Source: Chlorobiaceae bacterium
GTDB taxonomy: Bacteria > Bacteroidota > Chlorobiia > Chlorobiales > Chlorobiaceae
Assembly: GCA_013334965.1 (NCBI GenBank)
Contig: JAAXWO010000005.1
Location: forward strand, 62,001 to 126,000
Direction: 5' to 3'
DNA length: 64,000 bases
Part shown: piece by piece, positions 53,103-62,848 of the stretch
Layout: each line of letters starts with the position of its first letter
Position numbering within the stretch: position 1 is the stretch's first letter
Position numbers and translations under genes: made by a program
The notes under the pieces: model-generated
Databases searched by the model: none
Seen by the model: the letters and a program-made list of their open reading frames with translations, nothing else
What the model was told of the DNA's origin: nothing

Positions 53103-54236
53103 TCAGATTGCCCTTTCGTAGATCACATACTCTTTATAAGGCTTTCCACCGATAACCTGCGCAAGCTTGCTCATCGCGTCGTTCGACTTGAGCACCCAGC
53201 TCATTTCGCTCGCGAAAACGCCGTGCTTTCCTCCGTAATCTGCGATCTGGGTGTTCATGATGCTGTCGATACCCTTGTTCCGGTATTCGGGCAGAACTCC
53301 CATCACTATGGTCCTTACCATGCTGATATTGCGTTTGTACCAGAGATACTTGACGAGTCCCCATGGGGTGAACGGGTTTCCGTTGACGTGCTTGAGCGCC
53401 TGGTTGATGTCGGGCAGCGAGAGCGAAAATCCGATCGTCTTGCCCTCCCGGTTCTCGACAAAATAGATATAATGGGGATTTGCAATCGGTTTGAGGCTCT
53501 TGGCGAGAAAATCGAACTCCTTGTCGGTCATGGGTACGAATCCCCAGTTCTTCTCCCAGGCCCCGTTGTAGATGTCCCTCATTTTCTCGATTTCGTTATC
53601 GAAATTCTTCATGTCGAGAATACGGATGGATAGTCCCTCCCGTTTCATGACATGCTGCGAAATGCGACGCAGACGCTCGATATCTATCATTTTCTGGTCG
53701 ATATACCATGCGAGCAACTCCTGGGCGACCTTGTGACCGCTTTTCAGGCACAGATCGTTGTAGTAGGGAGGATTGTAGAGCATCAGGAACACCGGCGGAC
53801 TGTCGTACCCGCGAACGAGCATACCGCACTGATCGTTCATGGATGGGCTCACCGGCCCCCTCATGGCATCGAGTCCCTTGCTTTTCAGCCAGATCGAAGC
53901 AGCATCGAACAGTGCGTTGGCCACCATCTGATCGTTCAGACACTCGAAAAAGCCCCAGAAACCTACTTTGTCAGCATGAATCTCGTTATGCCGCCTGTTC
54001 TGGATAGCGGCGATCGTACCTGCCATAACGCCGTCCTTCCAGGCGGTAAACATTGCGAGGTCAGCGTGATCGTAGAGCGGATAACTTTGGGTATCGAGCG
54101 TTTTCATGTAATCGGAAATCACCGGAGGCACCCAGTTACGGTTCAGTTCAGGGTCGTTCCGATAGACCTTCCAGGCAAACCTGATGAACTGTTTCCGCTC
54201 ATGCGTGGTGGTGACACGTCTGATTTCGATGCTCAT
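53103..54236 (-). CDS. GNAT-fold protein of the YghO type
   Basis: 377 residues from ATG 54236. Two acyltransferase-like halves: the N-terminal part has RFAWKVYRNDPELNRNWVPP and RGPVSPSMNDQCGMLVRGYD; the C-terminal GNAT core has MVRTIVMGVLPEYRNKGID (the acetyl-CoA loop, about 305-323) and closes with KLAQVIGGKPYKEYVIYER. Such long GNAT-like proteins occur in many Bacteroidetes, Chlorobi and Deltaproteobacteria, related to peptidyl or sphingolipid-type acyl transfer in some cases. The substrate is unknown. Alone on its strand between strong terminators. Confidence 0.75.
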   Translation of the reverse strand: MSIEIRRVTTTHERKQFIRFAWKVYRNDPELNRNWVPPVISDYMKTLDTQSYPLYDHADLAMFTAWKDGVMAGTIAAIQNRRHNEIHADKVGFWGFFECLNDQMVANALFDAASIWLKSKGLDAMRGPVSPSMNDQCGMLVRGYDSPPVFLMLYNPPYYNDLCLKSGHKVAQELLAWYIDQKMIDIERLRRISQHVMKREGLSIRILDMKNFDNEIEKMRDIYNGAWEKNWGFVPMTDKEFDFLAKSLKPIANPHYIYFVENREGKTIGFSLSLPDINQALKHVNGNPFTPWGLVKYLWYKRNISMVRTIVMGVLPEYRNKGIDSIMNTQIADYGGKHGVFASEMSWVLKSNDAMSKLAQVIGGKPYKEYVIYERAI

Positions 54237-54324
54237 GATGGCCAATTGTTTGTGATGGGTGATTCGAGAAAAAAGAATCCCCTTCTCGAAGGGGAACCCA
54301 AAGCCGGAAGTTCCGACCTATGCC

Positions 54325-54528
54325 TTATTCGAAAGCATTCCCGGGTTTCAGGCCCAAAGACTTCAAAACATAAACCATGGGGCAGAATCCGGTGAATGCG
54401 CTCTGAAAAAGGTTCAATCCTACGAAGCCGGTAAACCAGAGCCAGTTCTGGTTATGATATATGGAGAGCAGAACGCTGCCCAAGACGAACACCCCGGCAA
54501 CGGCAAAAACAACGCGATCGATATTCAT
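54325..54528 (-). CDS. DUF2892 inner-membrane protein
   Basis: 67 residues with two helices ([16 protein letters not shown] and [19 protein letters not shown]) and the DUF2892 signature [17 protein letters not shown]. The Cys-Pro near residue 49 is conserved in this family, which is often attached to rhodanese domains (YgaP) or lies beside sulfur-handling genes. Its role is unknown. It is 53 bases downstream of the DAHP synthase gene. Confidence 0.82.
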   Translation of the reverse strand: MNIDRVVFAVAGVFVLGSVLLSIYHNQNWLWFTGFVGLNLFQSAFTGFCPMVYVLKSLGLKPGNAFE

Positions 54529-54581
54529 GTCCCTGCTGAAAGATTATAGTTGAAAGTATCTGTGATGGGCCGAGGCCATGC

Positions 54582-55637
54582 CTACGAGCGTAAACTGCGC
54601 ATAAAGTCGGCGCCGCCCCGAAGCATCCTGTCAGTCTCGTCCCACGAAACACACTCATCGGTGATCGACACACCGTACCTGAGGGTGCCGGGATCAACCG
54701 GAAACGGCTGGCTTCCGGAACATATATTGCTTTCGATCATCACCCCGGCAATACTCCTGTTCCCACTCTTTTTCTGATCGAGAATGTCCTCCCAGACCTT
54801 GATCTGATTCTCGAATTTCTTGCCTGAGTTGGCGTGGCTGCAATCAACGATGAGATACCTGGCGAGCTCTGCTTTTTCGAGCTGTATTTCTGCGGTCCTG
54901 ATACTTTCAGCGTCGTAGTTCGGACGGTCAGCCCCCCCGCGAAGCACAAGGTGACCATAGGGGTTTCCCTTGGTTGTTATGACGCTGCTGTGGCCCTCCT
55001 GATCGATGCCCAGGAAACTGTGCTGGTGCATGGCCGAACGGATGGCATCTACAGCCACCTGAAGACGTCCGTCAGTCGAATTCTTGAATCCTACCGGCAT
55101 CGACAGGCCGCTGGCCATCTGCCGGTGGGTCTGGGACTCGATGGTACGGGCTCCGATTGCGGCCCAGCTGATCAGGTCTGCAACGTACTGGGGAGAAATC
55201 GGATCAAGGAATTCAGTCCCCGTCGGCAGTCCCATCTCGTTGATTTCGATCAGAAGCTTGCGGGCATGGTACAATCCGTGCTCGATATCATACGTATCGT
55301 TCAGGTGCGGGTCGTTGATGAACCCTTTCCAGCCGATGGTGGTCCTCGGTTTCTCGAAATAGACGCGCATGATGATGCAGAAACGATCCTCAAGCTCCTT
55401 GCGGAGCGAGACCAGTTTCATGGCATAGTCCCTGGCCGCCTTCATGTCGTGAATGGAACATGGGCCGACAATGACAAGCATCCTGCTGTCCCTGCCGGTC
55501 AGGATGTCCTCAACCTCACGACGGGCGCTGCATACGGTATCCGCGATATGCTCCGTGACGGGCAGCTTTGCCTTAAGGGCTCGCGGTGAACTCAAAGTGA
55601 TAATTCGTGAAACTCTTAAATCCTGTAACTGTTGCAT
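54582..55637 (-). CDS. 3-Deoxy-7-phosphoheptulonate synthase, class I
   Basis: 351 residues, AroF/AroG/AroH type. It joins phosphoenolpyruvate and erythrose-4-P at the head of the shikimate pathway. Markers: [19 protein letters not shown] (about 54-72), [22 protein letters not shown] (shown in part; marker [13 protein letters not shown]), [20 protein letters not shown] and [10 protein letters not shown] with metal ligands. The feedback type (Phe, Tyr or Trp) cannot be told from the sequence. Monocistronic or with DUF2892 downstream. Confidence 0.92.
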   Translation of the reverse strand: MQQLQDLRVSRIITLSSPRALKAKLPVTEHIADTVCSARREVEDILTGRDSRMLVIVGPCSIHDMKAARDYAMKLVSLRKELEDRFCIIMRVYFEKPRTTIGWKGFINDPHLNDTYDIEHGLYHARKLLIEINEMGLPTGTEFLDPISPQYVADLISWAAIGARTIESQTHRQMASGLSMPVGFKNSTDGRLQVAVDAIRSAMHQHSFLGIDQEGHSSVITTKGNPYGHLVLRGGADRPNYDAESIRTAEIQLEKAELARYLIVDCSHANSGKKFENQIKVWEDILDQKKSGNRSIAGVMIESNICSGSQPFPVDPGTLRYGVSITDECVSWDETDRMLRGGADFMRSLRS

Positions 55638-55751
55638 TCGTTTTACTGAAAATAATCGTCAATAATTTCTGGTTTGCCCTAAAGATAAGAAAACAACCAT
55701 AATAATGGGACTGGTGACCTATTAATTCCCTGCTCTCACTTACAGCCATAA

Positions 55752-55787
55752 AACAGGAGAACCTGCCGTCCGGCAGGTTCTCCTGTT
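55752..55787 (-). terminator. Rho-independent terminator of the ArsA-family gene
   Basis: A 17-bp stem (AACAGGAGAACCTGCCG and its complement) with a 2-base loop at 55769-55770; on the minus strand it ends in GTTTTATGG. It lies 34 bases after the stop at 55822. Confidence 0.85.
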
Positions 55788-55821
55788 CCTACATACTGGT
55801 ATGACTATGGACGGAAACCTC

Positions 55822-57012
55822 TCACTCGCCCTTGCTGAAATCGATAGAGAGCCAGCCCTGATCGAACGAGGCGCCGGTTGACTCGAGGCCTGCGATGAAA
55901 ATCGGGAGAGCCACGATCTTCTGGTAATCGCCGATACGGATGGTCAGATCATCGCCAAGCTTGAGAATCTTGGGTTCGAGACCCATGTCTTCCATGAAGG
56001 GCAACTTGACGCGAACCGTGTAATGGCCGTCGGAAACCTTGATGATGTTGATCGGGTCCTCCTTGAAGAAGATATCAAGGGGATTTTCGTCTCCATAGAC
56101 CTTCTCGCCGACCCTCCGAAGCATGTCGATACCGACGACTTCGTTGTCGAACAACGGCACTTCTGCGATCGGGATCGGAGCAAAAGCATCCCTGATCTGG
56201 TCGATGTATTTCTGCTGGATCGCACGCCATTTCTGGAAGTACGGGTCAGGGCTCTCGTCAGGCATGACGCGGTTGATGGTGATCCTGTCGACGGTAATAC
56301 CGTAAAGGTTCAGGTAGGTCAATGCGCGCATCGACTCCTTGATGACCATCTTCTCAGGGTTCATCACCAGACGCATGGTGGTCTTGGTGCCGTCTGCGAG
56401 CAACTCGATGATGCCTTCGGTTGAAGAGAACAGGTTGTCGACCTTTTCGTAGACCTCTTCAGGTGCGACGAAATCGTCAAGCTTCTTGACCCTCTTGGAC
56501 AGGGGGCGAATCATCGGCTTGACCATGTATTTCTCGACGTTGCGGATAAATTTGATGAACCAGCCGAAGGTTTCGGGCAGCGAAAGCAGCCTGAGGGTTT
56601 CGCCGGTCGGAGCGCAGTCGACGACCAGGAGATCGAAATCTTTCTGCTCTTCGTTGTAGCGTTTGATATAGGAAAGCGAGAAAAGCTCTTCCATACCGGG
56701 AAGAACACCCATCTCTTCAGCGTAAACACCTTCGATTCCTCGTGACGCCATAAGGTGCGCGAAGTGCTCCCTGACTACATCCCAGTTGAGGTTCAGATCG
56801 CCGAAAACGCTGACCTCCTGACCCCAGAGGTTTTCAGTGATCTTTACCGGCGACGGGCCAAGCTCCACATCGAGCGAGTCACCGAGGCTATGTGCCGGAT
56901 CAGTCGACATAATGAGGGTTTTATACCCCATATCTGCTGCTTTCAGGGCCGTCGCTGCCGCAACTGAGGTCTTGCCGACGCCTCCCTTACCGGTGAAAAT
57001 GATATTACGCAT
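55822..57012 (-). CDS. ArsA/Get3-family ATPase
   Basis: 396 residues. Deviant Walker [20 protein letters not shown] at 8-26, switch [14 protein letters not shown], and switch [20 protein letters not shown]. The C-terminal 80 residues form a small beta domain ([18 protein letters not shown] and [15 protein letters not shown]) resembling an Hsp20/alpha-crystallin-like domain, which is common in ArsA homologues of green sulfur bacteria. The arsenite-binding Cys cluster of true ArsA pumps is absent and no arsB is near, so a chaperone or tail-anchored-protein role is more likely than arsenic export. Confidence 0.85.
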   Translation of the reverse strand: MRNIIFTGKGGVGKTSVAAATALKAADMGYKTLIMSTDPAHSLGDSLDVELGPSPVKITENLWGQEVSVFGDLNLNWDVVREHFAHLMASRGIEGVYAEEMGVLPGMEELFSLSYIKRYNEEQKDFDLLVVDCAPTGETLRLLSLPETFGWFIKFIRNVEKYMVKPMIRPLSKRVKKLDDFVAPEEVYEKVDNLFSSTEGIIELLADGTKTTMRLVMNPEKMVIKESMRALTYLNLYGITVDRITINRVMPDESPDPYFQKWRAIQQKYIDQIRDAFAPIPIAEVPLFDNEVVGIDMLRRVGEKVYGDENPLDIFFKEDPINIIKVSDGHYTVRVKLPFMEDMGLEPKILKLGDDLTIRIGDYQKIVALPIFIAGLESTGASFDQGWLSIDFSKGE

Positions 57013-57223
57013 ACGTGTTGTTGTACCTTTTGTATAGGTGGTTGAAAAAACTATCCGTATCGCCGAATTCCAGGTCTTCCGGTGCGTTCGAATATGAAAC
57101 GCTTAAGATAAGAAAATTCTTCGTTGATATGAAAAACAACTATGAAAGTCGCGCTGTATATCACTGAAAACTGCCACAAAAAAAACTGCATAATCACACC
57201 ACCCGGAACATCGCCCGATCCGC

Positions 57224-58729
57224 TCATTTTTTGCGATGGCTTGCCTTGACGGCCTTGCCTTTGGCTGCCTTGCCTTTGGCTGATTTGATCTTGACCGCCT
57301 TGCGACCCTTACCTGCCTTTACGGCGCTGACTTTCGCCGAACCTTTCTTGCCCTTGATTTTGGAAACAGCGCCCTTTGAGGCTGACCGGGAACTCACCGC
57401 CTTGAAGATGACAAGCTTCTGGCCGGGTTTCAGTTTGGCGCTTTTCAGGTCGTTCCAGTCAATAAGCTGACTGACTGCACAACCATATTTCCTGGCAACT
57501 CCGGCGATCGTTTCGCCTTTCCTGACCAGGTGGGTTTTACGGCTGCGGGAGCTCTCCGTCGGACCTTCCATGTTCCGCACCATGGCGTAGAGACGCTGTT
57601 TCTCGGCGACCTGTTCGGCATGATAGGCATAGATTTCCTGCTCTTTCTGGACGAAAGGCTGGATATATTTTTTGGGCAGGCGAAGCATGTTGGGCGTCGT
57701 GACCGGAGCGGGAATCAACCCGACCTTGTACTGCGGGTTAAGGAATTTGAGATCCTCAAGGGGGACGCCGATGGTTTCCTGTACCTGTTCGAAAGACAAC
57801 GGTGCGTTGACCGGGACCCTGTCGGTATCCGAATAGAGGTACCCTGGCTCTGCAGGTTTTATGTTGTGCTCGCGGTAATAGTTCATCACGTAGGTGACAG
57901 CGATGAATGCCGGCACATACCCGCGGGTTTCCTGCGGAAGATATGGCCAGATAGTCCAGTAATCCCTTGCGCCTCCAGAGGCCCTGATGGCCTTCTGAAC
58001 ATTGCCGGCGCCGGCGTTGTAGGCCGCAAGCACCAAGAACCAGTCTCCGAACATGCCATAAAGGTCCTGCAGGTGCTCGCAGGCGGCAATCGTCGCCTTG
58101 TTGGGATCGTAACGGTCCTCTATGAACGATGAGGACTGAAGGCCATACATCTTTCCGGTTCCGCTCATGAACTGCCATAACCCGCGCGCGCCGGCATGGG
58201 AAACCGCCGTGGGGTTCAGCGCAGACTCGACAACGGCGAGGTATTTCATTTCAGCGGGAATGTTGTACTCGCGGAGCTTGTCTTCGAAGAGCGGGAAATA
58301 GACCTTGGTCAGGCCAAGAACCTTGGAGACCATCTTACGCTTGTCCACTGCGTAGACACGGATGAATCCCTTTACGTGCGGATTGTAGACGAGCTTGAAC
58401 TGGCTTTTTTTACCAAGTTCCGCTATTCGCGATGCGTAGATCGAATCACTGAACTGCGGAACGAACTGCCTGGGATAAATGTCTCCCAGGAGGGACTCTG
58501 ACGGAGAAAACCGGCTATCCTGAAAATAGGTGGTATTTACGAGGCTGTCGAGCATCTCTGACACGCCTGACTGCTTCGGGATCGGCGCATTTTCCTGTTC
58601 TGCGCCATACCCAACGCAGGAAAATGCGGCAACCTGCAAAAACAGGGAGAGAGAAAAAAGCCTGAACGTTGACAAAATCTTCACAAGCTGGGCAAGGTTA
58701 ACAGTGAGATTGCATGAGCATGCTCCCAT
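57224..58729 (-). CDS. MltD-like lytic transglycosylase with LysM domain and lysine-rich tail
   Basis: 501 residues. A hydrophobic signal segment spans about 20-40 (the start may be the GTG near 58681 instead). The SLT domain (about 150-260) has the catalytic Glu in [20 protein letters not shown] and the motifs [17 protein letters not shown] and [17 protein letters not shown] LysM domain follows at about 400-446 ([28 protein letters not shown]). The last 55 residues are Lys/Ala/Gly/Ser-rich ([17 protein letters not shown]), an unusual addition that could bind wall polymers or lipopolysaccharide. It cleaves peptidoglycan to 1,6-anhydro products. Confidence 0.87.
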   Translation of the reverse strand: MGACSCNLTVNLAQLVKILSTFRLFSLSLFLQVAAFSCVGYGAEQENAPIPKQSGVSEMLDSLVNTTYFQDSRFSPSESLLGDIYPRQFVPQFSDSIYASRIAELGKKSQFKLVYNPHVKGFIRVYAVDKRKMVSKVLGLTKVYFPLFEDKLREYNIPAEMKYLAVVESALNPTAVSHAGARGLWQFMSGTGKMYGLQSSSFIEDRYDPNKATIAACEHLQDLYGMFGDWFLVLAAYNAGAGNVQKAIRASGGARDYWTIWPYLPQETRGYVPAFIAVTYVMNYYREHNIKPAEPGYLYSDTDRVPVNAPLSFEQVQETIGVPLEDLKFLNPQYKVGLIPAPVTTPNMLRLPKKYIQPFVQKEQEIYAYHAEQVAEKQRLYAMVRNMEGPTESSRSRKTHLVRKGETIAGVARKYGCAVSQLIDWNDLKSAKLKPGQKLVIFKAVSSRSASKGAVSKIKGKKGSAKVSAVKAGKGRKAVKIKSAKGKAAKGKAVKASHRKK

Positions 58730-58811
58730 TCTTCAAAAATGTGACAGCTTGAACATAACCAGACCGTGCGATTAATACAAAAACTGCCCGTTTATCAACG
58801 CCCAGCCTGAC

Positions 58812-58842
58812 TTTGCCGACCGGCAAAATCCCGTGGGATTTT
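58812..58842 (-). terminator. Two adjacent hairpins downstream of truA
   Basis: TTTGCCG/CGGCAAA (58812-58827, loop AC) overlaps AAAATCCC/GGGATTTT (58825-58842, loop GT), so only one can form at a time. On the minus strand they follow the truA stop at 58887 and give a short T-run after the second stem, a plausible terminator. The rest of 58730-58886 holds nothing else visible. Confidence 0.55.
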
Positions 58843-58886
58843 CTGAAAGAGCGGTTTTCATCAAAAAGACAGACCCAGAACGCAGT

Positions 58887-59657
58887 TCAATTTTCCGGTA
58901 TACCGATCGGTTTACAATCCGCCGTGCCGTAGGAGACTTTCCAGAGAAAAAGACCTGCGGGATCGACGGGAACAAGATGGTGCGAACGCACACCTCCCAT
59001 AAGCATCATCGAAAACCCTTCCTCAGCCATACGCCCCAGACCGGTTTCGACCATACCTGAAACCAGATATCGCACCATGCTCCGGAGAAAACGGTTTGCC
59101 GTGATCCTGAATACATGGTACCGTCCCCAGCGATACCATACGGCGGAGGTGACCGTACACTCGCACCCCTCCTGCTGTGGATCTTCTTTCGAAAAAGCGG
59201 AAAAGTCGTGAGTTCCCGAAAGAGAGGAGGCGATCCTGTTCATGATTTCAGGATCAGGGCGTCCATGACAGCAACCGGCAAAACGTCCGTCGATAGCCGA
59301 CGGCGTTTCGATCATGAAATAGCGGTACTCCCGCAACACGGCGCTGAACCGTGAATGAAACTCCTGACCTACCTGCCTCATACCGATGATCCTTATCGAT
59401 CCGGGCAGAAGAGAGTTGGCCGAATGCAGGAGACGCCCAATCTCCAGGTTCGATCCGGTTGTGAAATTGGCAGTCTGGCCCCGGGCATGGACTCCCTTGT
59501 CGGTCCGTCCCGCCCCGTAGATCCTGACATCCTCCTGCACTATCCGGCCGAGAACCGACTCGATGGTACCCTGGACGGTGGGAATAGAACCCGCCTGCCG
59601 CTGCCAGCCTGAAAAGTCTGTTCCGTCATACTCGATATCCAGCCTGATATTTTTCAT
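58887..59657 (-). CDS. truA: tRNA pseudouridine(38-40) synthase
   Basis: 256 residues. The catalytic Asp is in [14 protein letters not shown] (about 48-61), with [16 protein letters not shown] at the start and [14 protein letters not shown] near the end, all TruA markers. It isomerises uridines 38-40 in the anticodon arm. It is divergent from the GH13-like gene, with start codons only 27 bases apart (59657 and 59685), so their promoters must overlap the coding regions. Confidence 0.92.
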   Translation of the reverse strand: MKNIRLDIEYDGTDFSGWQRQAGSIPTVQGTIESVLGRIVQEDVRIYGAGRTDKGVHARGQTANFTTGSNLEIGRLLHSANSLLPGSIRIIGMRQVGQEFHSRFSAVLREYRYFMIETPSAIDGRFAGCCHGRPDPEIMNRIASSLSGTHDFSAFSKEDPQQEGCECTVTSAVWYRWGRYHVFRITANRFLRSMVRYLVSGMVETGLGRMAEEGFSMMLMGGVRSHHLVPVDPAGLFLWKVSYGTADCKPIGIPEN

Positions 59658-59684
59658 GAACCCTTGCCTGACTTTGGGGATGCC

Positions 59685-61706
59685 ATGTTAGATCGCCATT
59701 ATTTATATTGGTTTACAGATTATAATTATCTTTCTCGTTTTCATCCTGAAAATCCGGTAAAAAGCTTGACGACACCATCCCTCGACATCCTTCTCGAATC
59801 CCTCGGCACGGCAGGACGCCGTAAGTCATCGCCCAATTACGCAGTCCCGAACCTGTGGCGCAGCGAAAAAACCGGCATATCGACGGTAGATCCTGCCAGG
59901 TATTACAGCGACATCGTCACTGAAATTTTGGCATCTCCACGTGAAGATAAACATCGGATACGCAGAAGCGCATCGGAATGGAGCGGCGACGCCACGGTCT
60001 ACAACCTGTTCGTCAGGTTTGCCAACGCGTTCGACCATGACCGTGACGGAAAAATCGGCCTGGAGCCATTGCCCTGCGGATTCAGGGAGACAGGCACCCT
60101 GCTCAAGGCGATCGCGATGCTGCCCTACATCAGGCGTCTCGGCGCCAACACCGTCTATCTCCTTCCGCTGACCAGCATCGGCATGGTGAACAGGAAAGGA
60201 GCTCTCGGCTCCCCGTACGCCATAAAAAACCCTTACATCCTCGATCCTGTGCTGGGCGAACCTGCGCTCGACCTGCCGACCGAGACCCAGTTAAAGGCAT
60301 TTGTTGAGGCGGCCCACCTCATGGGCATGAGGGTCGTGTTCGAATATGTGTTCAGAACGGCCTCCATCGACAGCGACTGGGTTCCTGACCATCCGGACTG
60401 GTTCTACTGGATCCGCAGGAACAACGGCGATATGCCTTACGGAGCTCCGGGGTTCAACCACGACACGCTGGCGGAAATTTATGAAAAAGTGGACAAGCAC
60501 GACCTGCGCGCCCTTCCCGAGCCTGACGAAACCTACCGGAAGCAATTCGTGTCGCCTCCCGGGAGAGTCTCGCTCCGCGACGGCGCCTATGAAGGCCAGG
60601 ACAAAGACGGAAGCCCATGCGTGGTGGCAAGCGCTTTCTCGGACTGGCCTCCGGACGATCGCCAGCCACCATGGACAGATGTGGCTTACCTGAAGATGCA
60701 CGACGATCCCCGTTTCAACTACATCTCCTACAACACCATCAGGATGTACGACGAGTCGCTCGACAGGCCCGAGTCGAAAAACGAAGCGCTCTGGGAGGAG
60801 ATTTCCGGCATCATTCCGTGGTACAGGGAGCAATATGGAATCGACGGGGCAATGATCGACATGGGCCATGCACTCCCCCCGGCGCTCAAGGCGGCGATCG
60901 TATCAAAAGCAAGGATCGGCCAGCCTGATTTCGCCTTCTGGGACGAGAATTTCGATCCTTCGCCCCAGTTGAAGGAAGAGGGATTCAACGCCGTGTTCGG
61001 ATCTCTCCCGTTCGTGATCCACGACGTCCAGTACATCAAGGGACTCCTGAATTTCCTGAACAGGAACGGTGTTGCAATTCCATTTTTCGCGACAGGGGAA
61101 AACCACAACACGCCAAGGGTCTGCCACAACCTCGCAGGCCAGGAGGCCGGACGACGCCGGTCGCTGTTCCTCTTCACCCTCGGGGCCATCCTGCCGGCAA
61201 TGCCCTTCATACACTCGGGAATGGAGATCTGCGAATGGCATCCGGTCAACCTCGGCCTGAACTTCACCGACGAGGATCGCCTGCGCTTTCCGTCTGAATC
61301 CCTGCCGCTGTTCAGCGCAGGGGCGTGCGACTGGGAAAACGCCAACGGCCTTGAACCGCTCTGCGCTGATATCCGCAAAATCCTCGACATCAGGAATCGC
61401 TACATAGAACTGATCCGGTGCGGTGACCAGGGTTCGATCATACAACCATACATCTCCGATCCTGCCCTGTTGACCGTCATGAGGAAATCAGGGGGAAAAA
61501 CCATTATTTTTGCCGGCAACAGCAACATGAATGACCGGATATCCGGGACGATGGAGTTCGACCAGCCAGAGATGGTTCTCCAGGAACTCATCAGCGGAGG
61601 TTCACTCCCGGTCGTCGATCACAAAACCATTCTCGATTTCGCCCCGGGCCAATGCTTCCTTTTCGAACTGCCCGAAGCTCCCGAAGTATCTCAGGCAAAC
61701 AGTTGA
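59685..61706 (+). CDS. Divergent GH13-family (alpha-amylase superfamily) protein with altered active-site positions
   Basis: 673 residues from ATG 59685 (an earlier ATG at 59664 is possible). The beta/alpha barrel spans about 90-560: [15 protein letters not shown] (strand 2), [14 protein letters not shown], a region-I-like strand [13 protein letters not shown], a region-II-like [16 protein letters not shown], a region-III-like [10 protein letters not shown], a region-IV-like [11 protein letters not shown] and HSGMEI. Compared with active GH13 enzymes the Arg two residues before the nucleophile Asp is Met, region I lacks the Asn-His, and the transition-state Asp after His in region IV is Asn. 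[12 protein letters not shown] recalls GlgE-like members. It may be non-hydrolytic or substrate-restricted. Confidence 0.78.
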   Translation: MLDRHYLYWFTDYNYLSRFHPENPVKSLTTPSLDILLESLGTAGRRKSSPNYAVPNLWRSEKTGISTVDPARYYSDIVTEILASPREDKHRIRRSASEWSGDATVYNLFVRFANAFDHDRDGKIGLEPLPCGFRETGTLLKAIAMLPYIRRLGANTVYLLPLTSIGMVNRKGALGSPYAIKNPYILDPVLGEPALDLPTETQLKAFVEAAHLMGMRVVFEYVFRTASIDSDWVPDHPDWFYWIRRNNGDMPYGAPGFNHDTLAEIYEKVDKHDLRALPEPDETYRKQFVSPPGRVSLRDGAYEGQDKDGSPCVVASAFSDWPPDDRQPPWTDVAYLKMHDDPRFNYISYNTIRMYDESLDRPESKNEALWEEISGIIPWYREQYGIDGAMIDMGHALPPALKAAIVSKARIGQPDFAFWDENFDPSPQLKEEGFNAVFGSLPFVIHDVQYIKGLLNFLNRNGVAIPFFATGENHNTPRVCHNLAGQEAGRRRSLFLFTLGAILPAMPFIHSGMEICEWHPVNLGLNFTDEDRLRFPSESLPLFSAGACDWENANGLEPLCADIRKILDIRNRYIELIRCGDQGSIIQPYISDPALLTVMRKSGGKTIIFAGNSNMNDRISGTMEFDQPEMVLQELISGGSLPVVDHKTILDFAPGQCFLFELPEAPEVSQANS

Positions 61707-61748
61707 AACTCTTTTTTGTTCCATTAAACCAGTAAATAAAAAACAATC

Positions 61749-62660
61749 ATGTCACTCCTTATCATCGGATCCCTCGCTTTCGACGATATCGAAACCCCTT
61801 TCGGCCGCTCGGACAACACCCTTGGCGGCTCATCAACCTACATCGCCCTGTCAGCGAGCTATTTCACCGATCCGATAAGGATGGTCGGCGTCGTCGGCTC
61901 CGATTTCAATGAAAGCCATTTCGGGCTGCTCCATTCGAAAAATATCGATACCAAAGGAATCAAGGTGGTCGAAGAGGGCAAAACCTTCCGTTGGGCCGGT
62001 CGCTACCATTACGACATGAACACGAGGGACACCCTCGATACCCAGCTCAACGTCTTCGCGAGCTTCGACCCGAACATCCCGCATCAGTACCGTGAATCGA
62101 AGTTCATCTGCCTGGGCAACATCGATCCTGAACTCCAGATCAAGGTGCTGGACCAGATATCAAAACCTGAGCTGGTCATCTGCGACACGATGAACTTCTG
62201 GATCGAAGGCAAGCCCGAAGAGCTGAAGAAGGTCCTGGAACGGGTTGACATCTTCATCATCAATGACAGCGAAGCCCGCCTGCTCAGCGGCGACCCGAAC
62301 CTGGTGAGAACGGCCCGGATCATCCGCAACATGGGCCCCAAGACCCTGATCATCAAAAAAGGCGAGCACGGCGCACTGCTGTTCACGGACAACGGCATCT
62401 TCGCAGCGCCTGCCTACCCGCTCGAATCGATCTTCGATCCGACCGGCGCCGGAGACACCTTCGCGGGTGGATTCATCGGCCATCTGGCACGCTGCGGCAC
62501 CATCAACGAAGCTGAAATGAGGAAAGCCGTACTGTACGGAAGCGCCATGGCGAGCTTCTGCGTCGAGAAGTTCGGCACCGACAGGATCAACGACCTCGAC
62601 CTGCTCGAAATCGAAGACCGTTACCAGAGCTTCCTTGACCTGTCACGTATCGAAGCATAA
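61749..62660 (+). CDS. PfkB-family carbohydrate (or nucleoside) kinase
   Basis: 303 residues of the ribokinase/PfkB family. N-terminal GSLAFDDIETPFGRSDNTLGGSS carries the substrate-binding Gly-Gly (marker NTLGGSSTYIALSASYF), and the C-terminal signature DPTGAGDTFAGGFIGHLA contains the catalytic Asp (about 244-261). IINDSEARLLSG is the usual central motif. The sugar or nucleoside is unknown. Short start-up spacing (42 bases) after the GH13-like gene suggests joint transcription. Followed by a hairpin terminator. Confidence 0.85.
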   Translation: MSLLIIGSLAFDDIETPFGRSDNTLGGSSTYIALSASYFTDPIRMVGVVGSDFNESHFGLLHSKNIDTKGIKVVEEGKTFRWAGRYHYDMNTRDTLDTQLNVFASFDPNIPHQYRESKFICLGNIDPELQIKVLDQISKPELVICDTMNFWIEGKPEELKKVLERVDIFIINDSEARLLSGDPNLVRTARIIRNMGPKTLIIKKGEHGALLFTDNGIFAAPAYPLESIFDPTGAGDTFAGGFIGHLARCGTINEAEMRKAVLYGSAMASFCVEKFGTDRINDLDLLEIEDRYQSFLDLSRIEA

Positions 62661-62689
62661 AGCAAACACGTAGTTCTGTTGTGCGTTTT

Positions 62690-62750
62690 CCCGGCAAACC
62701 GACACCCGGCGGACACTGATGTCCCCGCGTTGCGGTTTGTCGGGTTTCTT
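62690..62750 (+). terminator. Branched hairpin terminator after the PfkB kinase gene
   Basis: An outer stem CCCGGCAAACCG (62690-62701) with CGGTTTGTCGGG (62733-62744), one mismatch, encloses an inner hairpin GGACA-CTGA-TGTCC (62711-62724), followed by TTTCTTTG. It is 29 bases past the stop. Confidence 0.72.
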
Positions 62751-62848
62751 TGGCGACATAACGCCCGGAAAGATCCCTGCGTCCTCATTTTTTCGCCTTA
62801 ACGCCCATATTCAAGAGCATACAACAACAACGCTTCAATGGCTTAACC

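Noticed and set aside
55822-57012. Arsenic resistance locus
   Set aside because: The metal-binding Cys residues of pump ArsA are missing and no arsB, arsC or arsR gene is adjacent.
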